Positions 1 to 7,660 of a DNA stretch of 15,900 bases are shown piece by piece. The DNA lies in NCBI GenBank assembly GCA_004151065.3, contig NWUY0300027675.1, positions 23,624-39,523 of the forward strand, in the 5' to 3' direction. The notes below the pieces were generated by a model, which worked only from the letters and a program-made list of their open reading frames with translations, was not told the DNA's origin and searched no databases. The position numbers were made by a program, and so were the translations under genes. The stretch comes from Larix sibirica. Its lineage: Eukaryota > Streptophyta > Pinopsida > Pinales > Pinaceae. Each line of letters starts with the position of its first letter. Within the stretch, counting starts at the first letter, position 1.

Positions 1-1
1 T

Positions 2-1894
2 TTGTTGACGCTCTTGTGCCTTTGCAACATGCTGCTGTAACTCCTTTAGCTCCGCTGATTTCATGACCTGAACAACCGGTGGCAGTGTTCTCATCGACGC
101 CTTTAGTGTTTCCAGCTCCCCTTCTTCCTCTTGCCAAAGCTTGGTCAACTGTTGTAATTTCTCATCTTGGACTACGCTTCCCCAAAATTGCGCAGTCTCT
201 ACAACGATTTTTGTCGCTGCGTGCTCCAATTCTCCTAACTGGGTCGCCAACTCCTCCATGACGTGTTTCCTTTCTGCTACTTTCTCCTGTGGTGTGCCTG
301 GTTGTAGCAAAGCTCTTAACTCAGCATTGTTGTGCTGCAACTGGGCAATGATAGCCCCAAGTCACTGTGCTCGCTCAACCAGGTCCAACTACATGGTCGG
401 CTCCAATACATAGTGACATGCCTCAGCAATTTCCTCTTCCATCCGCACTCTGATGTCCCAGAGGAGGTTTTCTTTTTCCACCGTCAAACAGTCCTGTTCC
501 TTCTTCAATGCCTCTATGGCACTAGCCTTCTCGGCAATCAGATGCTCTAGCTTGTTCTCCAGTTTGTCGACCACCTCCCGCACTGCTATTTCTTTCCCCT
601 TTAATTCATCTACTTCTTTTCGGGTCGCTACCTTGTTCTCTTGCGATCCCAAGAAGTGACTGCTGACATCCTGCTCCCTGTCCACCATTTCCTAGCTGGA
701 AATCATCTGTAGTTGTACCAACGTCTGCGAGGATAGCACGTTGATGTTGATGGACAAACCTTGTAACTGCTGCAGCAAAGCCTAGAGAGCCTCATTGTCG
801 GTTGCACTCCCAATCGGGGGAATTTGCACATTCCAAACCCATGTCCCAGTGTTGATTGCGCCAACTGCTTGCACAGTCGCTACCTCCTGTGCCTTCTTCA
901 AAACAATATAAAATAAGGAATCAAGTTGAGCTTTTACTTTGTTGAAACCTTCTGTCACCTGCATCTTCATTACGTTATATGTCGCATTTGTTAAGGCCGC
1001 AACAAGTCGGTTCAACTGTACTTCCATTGTCAGAGTTGCACCACTAATCATACCTCGCTCATGATGCATCTTCGTTCTGCCCTCCTCAACCTCGTATGCT
1101 ACATCCTCATCAGTAGGTGTCTGCGACGATGCTTGATCCGAATCAGGGTTATTCTGCGGTTCCATTTCTGGTGCATCCAGTGGTGGCCCCACTGATTCTT
1201 CTTCCAAACTAATCAGTTCATGCCATTCTGTGGGACAATCATCGACAATCACATCTATCTCCTCATCGAACAACTTGTACGGTGTCGACAACCATTGCTT
1301 CCCCGGATCGCGCCTCGTTTATACATGAGTGTTGTGTGGGCCAACCGCAAACTAAGCAATCCCTTTAAATTTCACTACGGCTTCCTGAGACAATCGCAGA
1401 ACACACTCAGTAGCCACCTGTAGTACTTCCTAATAGAACCAGAACTGCATTGCGCAATCCTTAAGACGCTCAAGTTCCTGCACCCACCAAAGGTTCGGGT
1501 AGCGTTCTCCCTTACAAACCTTGACTGTGTCTACGTCCATTCCTTGATAGTCATCGGGCTCCATCCAAGCAATGTGCGCGACTAAGATCAGCAACCAGTT
1601 GTACACAAATGACCGCTTACCTGCCTGGACTGTAGTTGCATCCTCCATCAACTGGTTCAACAAAAAGAGTGACTAGTTCATTTGTACCCCTTGCGCACAC
1701 AACTCGGCACATGCAATGACCCCTGAATTGCCTTGGTTGGGTCGGTTATGCCTGACTACTTTAGTAGCCAAGATCCGTGCCCTAATGCAAACCATTGGAT
1801 CATTGATATTGTCAAGGCGGTATGCCCGTCCGTCGAGCTTCACTTCATAGAGCGTCTGCAACCATGTCACAAGCTTCTTGTCATTGTTTTTCCC
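2..1894 (-). pseudogene. Degenerate long coiled-coil reading frame, probably transposon-derived
   Basis: One minus-strand frame runs from 1894 off the left edge (about 631 codons) with no frameshift. Eight in-frame stops break it: TAG at 1673, 1430, 1352, 782, 692 and 389, TAA at 1319 and TGA at 362 (lower coordinate of each codon). The first part (1894-1430) is globular and Trp-rich (motifs such as SLFLLNQLMED and NWLLILVAHIAWMEP). The middle (about 1290-1085) is acidic. The rest (about 690-2) is Glu/Lys/Gln/Leu-rich with heptad-like spacing, so probably coiled coil. The last 120 codons to the window edge are open. Just upstream is TATTTTCAG, a possible splice acceptor, so the frame may be one exon of a spliced element. 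I do not recognise the family. The globular part resembles repetitive plant transposon-type proteins only in general character. It is read as a pseudogene because of the stops. Confidence 0.5.
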
Positions 1895-2061
1895 CTGAAA
1901 ATANATATATTTTTAATTACATTATATTACTATAATTCATTGAAAGGATGAAGTTTTAGAAGTAGATTTCATGTTAGTGATTCGATTCATATGAAGCATT
2001 TATCTTTTTGAAACTGTTTCTCAACCTCAAGTGTTGTTTTTCTGGGTTGTCATGTGAGCAG
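1895..2061. other. Spacer carrying two opposite-facing splice acceptors
   Basis: This 167-bp AT-rich stretch lies between the minus-strand frame and the protease exon. On the plus strand it ends in a T-rich tract and GTGAGCAG before the protease exon at 2062, which is a convincing intron end. On the minus strand it ends in TATTTTCAG before 1894. Both strands would therefore use it as an intron tail, so a transposon boundary may lie inside it. The single ambiguous base of the window is at 1904. Confidence 0.45.
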
Positions 2062-3145
2062 GAAGGATACAAAGTGGTCACCATAGACGGTTACACCGAC
2101 GTGGCAGAAACTGACTCCGCAGTCCTGTGCGCCGCTGCCCAGCAACCCGTCAGTGTCGGAATGGACGGCTCCGCCATCGACTTTCAGCTCTACACTGGGG
2201 TACGGCATTCGCAACCATACATATTTATTTATTTTGCACATAATTAAAAAATATCCGAGACATAAACGTTAACAACATCCGACATTGCAGGAGCCCTAAT
2301 TCACATCGATATAAACCCTAACATCCGACACCGACTAAAACCCTAACAACATCCGACATTCAAATTAACCCTAATAACATCCGACATCGACTTGAATACA
2401 GGGCATATACGACGGTGATTGCTCGAGCAATCCAGACGACATCGACCATGCAGTACTCATAGTCGGCTATTCCTCTGAGGACGACGTGGATTACTGGATC
2501 GTCAAGAATTCATGGGGTACAGACTGGGGACTGGATGGATACTTCTACATAGAGAGAAACACAGATCTGGAATATGGCGTCTGCGCCATCAATGCAATGG
2601 CGTCCTATCCCACCAAGGAGGGAAGCTCGCCTACTCCCGAGCCATCCCCTTCCGGGACGCCACCGCCACCGCCACCTCCGCCGCCACCGCCGCCACCTCC
2701 GCCGCCGAGCCCCTCGCCAGTCGAGTGCGGCGACTACTCGTATTGTTCATCTGACGAGACGTGCTGCTGTATATTTGAATTGTTAGATTATTGTCTGATT
2801 TATGGATGCTGCGAGCTCGAGAATGCCGTGTGCTGCACAGGCACTGAATATTGCTGTCCAGAGGATTATCCCATCTGTGATGTCGATGAAGGCCTCTGTC
2901 TCCAGGTATCCTCAGCTACATTCATACTCGCCCCCTAGGGCCTGGACCCCTTTTTTTTAATACGTGTCTAAATACATGTTACTGATAAATTCTGTATTTG
3001 ACAGAGTGCTGATGATATTGTTGGAGTGGATGCGAAGAAGCGTAAACGTGCTCATCACAAGCTGCCATGGAAGAATAGTCACATTGGAGAAACCCATGCG
3101 GATTCCCGCCCATCTCTCAGATGGCGTAGGCATGCAGTGGAGTAG
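2062..3145 (+). CDS. Papain-like cysteine protease with granulin domain (RD21/XBCP3 type), 3' three exons
   Basis: Exons read in phase 0 as 2062-2199, 2402-2905 and 3005-3145, all with GT-AG borders, giving 260 C-terminal residues. Exon one carries the GYTDV and QPVSVGMDG region of the C1A protease core. Exon two carries the catalytic His in DHAVLIVGY (codon 2447-2449), the catalytic Asn in WIVKNSWG (codon 2507-2509), a Pro/Ser linker with 16 consecutive prolines (2660-2707), and a granulin domain with 14 cysteines (2726-2899). Exon three encodes a short Lys/Arg-rich tail ending at TAG 3143-3145. Related plant enzymes are made as vacuolar or secreted preproproteins of about 430-460 residues, and the granulin is removed on maturation. 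The [10 protein letters not shown] and granulin wording look closer to XBCP3 than to RD21A. The signal peptide, prodomain and catalytic Cys exons are missing from the window, so integrity of the whole gene is unknown. The visible part has no stops or frameshifts. Confidence 0.85.
2275..2386 (+). repeat. Short degenerate tandem motif in protease intron
   Basis: The decamer ACATCCGACA occurs at 2275, 2321, 2349 and 2377, and three of the intervals also hold CCCTAA or ACCCTAA. Spacing is 46, 28 and 28 bases. It lies wholly within the intron 2200-2401 and is a small minisatellite-like array. Unit B begins downstream of this intron and does not contain it. Confidence 0.6.
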
Positions 3146-4540
3146 ATGGTGATAGGGGAGAAGGGGAAGTAGAATCTGCCATATACTAGGGAGATTTTAT
3201 ATGCTTATTTCATTATTTTGATGTGGGGGATTTCATGTTTTTTCTCAAATTTGAGGAGTTTGCATCAATTTTATTTATTACGAGAATACTCGTGTTGTTT
3301 TGAAAATCGCCTGTTCAAGGGATCTTTGTGAAATCGTGTTTGCTATCTGCAACAACTTTTGGCTAATTATATATGAGAACTGAAATGAGTCAAGCTCACA
3401 TTTTGATTCACAGTAAAGCTATCTTAGACATGGGTGTTTGAATTTATCAAACCCAATTGCCCCATTCTTATCCGTGTTTGAATTTGATCAAACCCAGTTT
3501 CTTAAGAACCTGTCTTCAGATCTGTTTGTATGAATGGCATCGTGTAGAAGATGCATGATCGTAGGTTTAATGCCCATTTTATGGGTACTTATCAATGGTC
3601 ATATTTGTAATATAGATGTTTTTAAGATGGACTAAAGCTTATAGGTTTAATATATCAAATTTGAATTGAGTGAAAGTTAATTATCGTTAACTTCTCTTTA
3701 TGTTTCATTTTTTGTTTTGTTTACAAGGAATACCTCCATTATATAATTATACATCTCGTAGAACTGTACAGTACACCGCAATTCTCTCCGTGCAACGAAA
3801 CTCCCTGAAATTTTATAATTAAAGTTTATATCTTTTTATGTGACCCTGCCTTTATTTGTGTGCAATGGCTTGATTTATTTTAGCACATCAAAGTTTATGA
3901 AAGTTTCTGCGCCTGAAGTGGTTGTTCTGTTTCTCTAAACTTGACCAGGATATGAAAGATAAAAATGATTTGTGGGTTGAGCATTGATGCCGGGCAAGAT
4001 TCTTGGGTTACATTGGAGGCCCGCAACTTCAATCATCCCTAGGTTTTAGGGGCACGAGCTCCATTACTACCTTGCATAAAAATTTTCCAGTGTGGCATCA
4101 TTAAATATGTAACAAAGTTCTAAGGGGTTTGTGGATGGAGTTGGATAACTAACCAACAATTTGGTTTTAAATTAAAATTTGCGTTTTTTGTTGTTGCACA
4201 ACTCGATTCAGAAGCGTCTAAAAAACCATACAATGCTTAGATTATGCAATTCCAAAAAAACAAACCCCAGTAAAAAACTCTGATTTGACCTCCCAGGAAG
4301 AGATCACAGCAGACGGAAAAGTGGCAAGTCGTTGACTGTTTAAACTTTATACTATATACTGTCTGGATTTCATCATGTACTTGAGCCAATGCTTGGGAGA
4401 GGAAGGAGGAGGATAGAGCATTTAAATTTTACTGTGAGCTCATGAAGGAGACAAACATTGTTAGAAGGAAGTAGGGCAGAAAGTAGGTATTACATAGCCA
4501 GTGTGCGAGTTGTTTGCTCTAGTGGCAGCCTGAGTTTGTA
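3146..4540 (+). other. 3' flank of the protease gene, no further gene seen
   Basis: About 1.4 kb of AT-rich sequence that continues as the 3' untranslated or downstream region of the protease. It is shared with unit B. The part at 3940-4070 matches a segment that is open in unit B (12752-13000), but here a one-base insertion and stops break that frame. Two related strings of about 27 bases (GTGTTTGAATTT then ATCAAACCCA) occur at about 3428 and 3473. No polyadenylation site, RNA gene or coding region could be supported. Confidence 0.5.
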
Positions 4541-5100
4541 GAAAGTTGGCGCTCGGCCTTCCCATATATAAAACAGTTGAATAACAAGAGAATTACTGAA
4601 GATAGAAATCTGCTGTCTGAACTCTGCACCCGAATCTCAGAATCTGTATGTGTGATTCCTCCTTGATCCCCTAAATGAGTTTCCTCTCCCTACTCTGTTT
4701 TATTTCCTATATAGTATAGAGTGCTGATTTGTTCGGTGATCCGCTCTCTGCATCCAAATTTGCAGATGTGAATCCTGCTTGATATTCTAGTTCAGTTTTC
4801 TTTCCTTGCTCTGTTTTATTTCTTATAGAGTGGTGATTTGTTTGCAGATCTCCTATTCAGTTCAAGGGTTTGCTCTGTAAAGCTGTGTTTGTTTGCAGGT
4901 CTTGGCCTTTTTTACCCAAATTGTTGGCGGAGCCGCTCGTTGAAATCTGCTTCTGAAAACAACCACATTGGAAGCGAAGTGTTGGGCATTGGGACCTGCA
5001 TGGAGATTGGAGTTTCAACCAACTGTTTAAATCTTCAAATTGCCTTGGCAAGTTTAAGAATCTCCAGAAAATCAGCTTGAAGGAACCATTGAATAGTGAA
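4541..5100 (+). other. Conserved duplicated non-coding or small-gene-like block
   Basis: The block starts with GTTGGCGCTC, passes a TATA-like ATATATAAAA at 4564-4573, and runs through pyrimidine-rich stretches with TTTGTTTGCAG strings that look like splice acceptors. Its counterpart in unit B is about 13418-13790. Both copies can be read with a shared peptide string, SEVLGIGT here and TEVLGIGT in unit B, but the surrounding residues differ and the frames are short (80 and 65 residues). It could be a promoter and leader whose gene has been lost, a non-coding transcript, or chance. The TATA-like string is not conserved in unit B. No family is recognised. Confidence 0.3.
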
Positions 5101-5104
5101 AAAA

Positions 5105-5155
5105 ATTAATTGATCAGTGACAAAAAAAAATTAATTGATCAGTGACAAAAAAAAT
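5105..5155 (+). repeat. 25-bp tandem duplication
   Basis: ATTAATTGATCAGTGAC followed by an A run occurs twice with a 25-base period, then starts a third time as ATTAATG. It is the only clear short tandem duplication in unit A and has no match at the equivalent place in unit B. Confidence 0.8.
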
Positions 5156-5160
5156 TAATG

Positions 5161-5298
5161 TCAGTTATTCTATGTTTGCCAAATCCATCTCTAAACTGCT
5201 CTGAAGGAATGAAACACATTGGAAGGTTGGCAAACAAAGTAGCTGATGCACTAGCAAACAATGGGGCAGATTTGGGATGGGATGCTCAGAAAATTTGA
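5161..5298 (+). pseudogene. C-terminal RNase H fragment of a non-LTR retrotransposon type protein
   Basis: A 45-codon open stretch ends at TGA 5296-5298 and reads HIGRLANKVADALANNGAD near its end. This matches the C-terminal signature of the plant RNase H-like domain (RVT_3), usually H-I-x-R-x-x-N-x-x-A-D-x-L-A, found in LINE-type retroelements and in some host genes. Nothing upstream continues it as a longer protein, so it is a relic. The final bases (GGCAGA through AAAATTTGAAT) also occur in unit B near 14493-14526. The upstream part does not, so the relic predates the duplication or was replaced in unit B. Confidence 0.55.
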
Positions 5299-5842
5299 AT
5301 GAAAACAACTTCTCAGTATCATCGTTCTCACAACAGTTGCATCACTTTGACCATTCCATTAAACATTCAAAGATTTCAAAGTTATCTCATGGGTATTGCC
5401 ATCTTTCTTAAATATTGTAAGTGCATCTATACAACAAAAGGATATGGATGAATTCAAATAAGACCAATTTTTATGCTCAAGACGAGTCCAATAATTTATT
5501 TTTTGTTCATCTATTTTTTCTAGTCAACTGTCCTTTTTTTTTGGATGATACATTTTATAATAATATTTTAAAATAGTATTTATAACTGCAGATAATAAAA
5601 TATTTTCAGCAATTAAAATAAGGTCTTGTGCCCTGTATGAAGCTAGTGATAATTGTGATAACTGGGGATATAAACGTTGGCATTTTAGATCACGGCACAA
5701 AATTAAAATGCCAATCTATAAGCGGATGATGCAAGTAATTTCTCTCTTGAGTTAATATAGGCTTATCAGTTTGTCGTTACCCCCAAAAAATTCGAACTCT
5801 GTCACAAAATGCCACAAACAACATGCATGTAATACGAAAAAT
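5299..5842 (+). other. Distal AT-rich part of unit A, no gene seen
   Basis: AT-rich sequence that matches the end of unit B (about 14527-15210). Unit B shows local tandem duplications in it that unit A lacks. No coding region, RNA gene or element boundary could be supported. Confidence 0.5.
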
Positions 5843-5843
5843 G

Positions 5844-6418
5844 AAGTATTCATCGTCGGCTATTTCTCCGAGGACAAAGAGGACTACTGGATCATCAAGA
5901 ATTCATGGGGGTACAGACTGGGGAATGGATGGATACTTTTACATGAAACACAGATCTAGAATATGGCATCTGTGCCATCAATGCAATGGCCTCCTATCCC
6001 ACCAAGGAGGAAACCTCGCCCGGTCCCAGTCCCTAGCGATCCCCTGCCGTCTCGCCGCCACCGCTGCTGTTGAGCCCCTCGCCGATCGACTTCGGTGGAT
6101 ATTCGTATTGTTCATCCAACGAGACGTGCGGCTGTATAATTGAATTGTTAGATTATTGTCTGATTTATGAAGGCTGCGAGCTCGAGAATGCCGTGTGCTG
6201 CACAGGCTCTATCTATTGCTATTCAGAGGATTATCCCATCTTTGATATCGTTGACGGCCTCTGTATCAAGGTATCCATATCTACATTTCTATTCACTCAC
6301 AGGGCCTGGACCCTTTTTTATTATAAATATTGTCTAATTATATGTTACAAATAAATTCTGTGTTTGACAGAGTGATGATGATATTGTGGAAGTGGAGGCG
6401 AAGAAGAGTAGATGGTGA
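5844..6418 (+). pseudogene. 5'-truncated protease-granulin pseudogene (copy B)
   Basis: Homologous to the last two exons of the 2062-3145 gene. It begins just after the catalytic-His codon, so both catalytic Cys and His are absent. The region after KNSWG is shifted by an extra G in a G run near 5909, and a five-base loss follows near 5945. The proline-rich linker has collapsed. In the granulin part (about 6088-6270) five of the fourteen cysteines are replaced, for example CCC to CGC and YCC to YCY. The splice donor AAG/GTATCC at 6270-6271 and acceptor GACAG at 6370 survive. The last exon lacks about 98 bases compared with copy A and ends at TGA 6416-6418. The retroelement sits three bases further on. 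It cannot make an active protease. Confidence 0.9.
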
Positions 6419-6421
6419 TGG
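6417..6421. repeat. Target-site duplication, left copy (GATGG)
   Basis: GATGG directly precedes the left LTR and is repeated exactly after the right LTR at 11576-11580. Five bases is the usual length for copia integration. It overlaps the stop codon of the protease pseudogene by two bases. Confidence 0.92.
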
Positions 6422-6963
6422 TGTTACGGGTGGTCACTTACCTTCTGTACCCTGTAACTCTCTGCTAAAATACTGCTTGACAGGTATCTACGAAAAATTT
6501 GCCTGACGCGTAGATGAATCGGTTTATCCTCTGTGCCTATCTGGCCGCAACAAAGAGGATATTTGGTCGATTCCTACACTTTTACTGGCGAAAGGGAATT
6601 CGGGAAAAAATAAAAAACTGCTGAGAAAAGAGATGGAACCTCTTGCCTCCACTCACCCCACCACTTCGCTGTCTCGGCACTTCAGGCACAAGAAAACATC
6701 AAAACCAGCGACCTTCTTCAATCAAACATAAGCATACGCACACAAAATTTAAAAAACAGGCACAACAGAACAGGGTAAAAGACTGTTTTTTAGGGTATTT
6801 CCATCAGCACAACCAAAGAGCAGAATACAATAATGAATTTACACCGTTTTATAAAGGAGCTTGCTCCATACTCCGAGGTGTTTAGATCCTCCGAGGTGTT
6901 CAGTGGTTGACACAGCTTCTAACAGTCTTCCTGTATGCTGTAATTTTGCTTCAACAACTAACA
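6422..6963 (-). repeat. 3' LTR of the copia element (left in window)
   Basis: Starts TGTTACGGGT and ends CAACTAACA on the plus strand, and matches 10904-11575 along its length. It is 542 bp, about 130 bp shorter than the other LTR, because the stretch corresponding to about 11383-11515 is missing or replaced by a short GATCCTCCGAGGTGTTCAG segment. Confidence 0.93.
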
Positions 6964-6974
6964 TTCTCCCACTT
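6964..6974 (-). other. Polypurine tract
   Basis: On the minus strand AAGTGGGAGAA directly precedes the TGTTAG start of the 3' LTR, the normal place and composition of the plus-strand primer of a plant copia element. Confidence 0.8.
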
Positions 6975-7009
6975 GAAGCCCTAGATGAAGGCTCCTGTAG
7001 ATGAACTCT

Positions 7010-7660
7010 TCTTATTCATCCTTGCCCAACTCTGCACATCAAGTCAACACAGGCTTGTGAAGCTTCTACACAGCTCTTGTTTGTCCCTTGGCAGAATCTT
7101 TGTGAACATATCAGTAGGGTTCTCATTTGTATGGATCTTTTCCAAGTATAACTGCCCTTCCTCCAACACATGCTGAATCCATTGGTAACTCAGATCAATG
7201 TCCTTGGTCTTTGAATGAAATGCTGGTAACTCAGATCAATGTGCTTGGTCTTTGAATGAAATGCTGGTTTTGGTTGTCACAATACATCACATATTTATTT
7301 TGTTTTATTCCTATTTCTCCTAGGAATCGCTGCATCCACATCTTTTTGCAAGCCTCTATTGCAGCTATGTACTCTGTCTCTGTTGTGGAGAGAGCTACTA
7401 TTCTCTACAGTCTAGACACCCAAGACACTCTACAACTGCAAAATATATATAAATAACCAATGGTGGACTTTCTAGTGTCCACATCTCCAACCAACCATAT
7501 TTGCATCTGTATAGCCTTCAAGCACAATATCATTATTAACAAAACATAAACAATAATGACTAGTGCCCTTAAGATACCTTAAAATCCGCTTTACTACTTG
7601 CCAATGTTGTTTGCCCGGATTTACAATATGCAGTAGAAGTACATACCATGGCATACATCA
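7010..7660 (-). pseudogene. Copia RNase H remnant
   Basis: Minus-strand reading gives the HWQVVKRILRYLKGTS signature at the start of copia RNase H, then GYTDANMVG. After a short gap come ALSTTETEYIAAIEACKKM (about 7340-7400) and, near 7040-7150, the degraded tail with the ENPTDMFTK motif. The domain removes the RNA strand during reverse transcription. It is broken by frameshifts (the part from 7654 is in a different frame from the reverse transcriptase) and by a 41-bp duplication that is not a multiple of three. Confidence 0.85.
7184..7265 (-). repeat. 41-bp tandem duplication in the RNase H tail
   Basis: The unit beginning GGTAACTCAGATCAATGT occurs at 7184-7224 and 7225-7265 with one visible difference. 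The length breaks the reading frame, so it arose or was tolerated after coding function was lost. Confidence 0.9.

Larger units (their letters stand above)
2448..5843 (+). repeat. Tandem segmental duplication, unit A
   Basis: This block is repeated downstream as unit B. Matching landmarks are the protease exon (2452 against 5845), the last intron and exon (2906 against 6271), the 3' flank (3156 against 11582), the segment with CACATCAAAGTTTATGAA (about 3883 against 12717), the block with GTGTTGGGCATTGGGAC (4979 against 13698), and the tail with ATGCCAATCTATAA (5708 against 15041). By eye the copies match about 80-90 percent in the aligned parts. Unit A ends at the junction near 5841-5843, where the tail runs straight into a second copy of the protease exon. 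Confidence 0.85.

Noticed and set aside
79-688. Plus-strand open frames at 79-261, 141-413 and 453-659
   Set aside because: They lie opposite the long minus-strand coiled-coil frame and have no recognisable protein character. They are shadows of it.
2-1894. TAG read as a sense codon (alternative code or readthrough)
   Set aside because: TAA and TGA also interrupt the frame, and the neighbouring protease ends normally at TAG. Decay explains it better.
1904-1904. The ambiguous base as a sign of an assembly join
   Set aside because: A single N in an AT run is more likely a base-call ambiguity. Nothing on either side shows a break.
2008-2061. Extending the protease coding region upstream of 2062
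   Set aside because: The frame stays open to 2008 but the text is T-rich, ends in GTGAGCAG and shows no protease similarity. It is intron.
2275-2386. Interstitial telomere repeat
   Set aside because: The CCCTAA units are few, single and separated, so there is no head-to-tail telomere tract.
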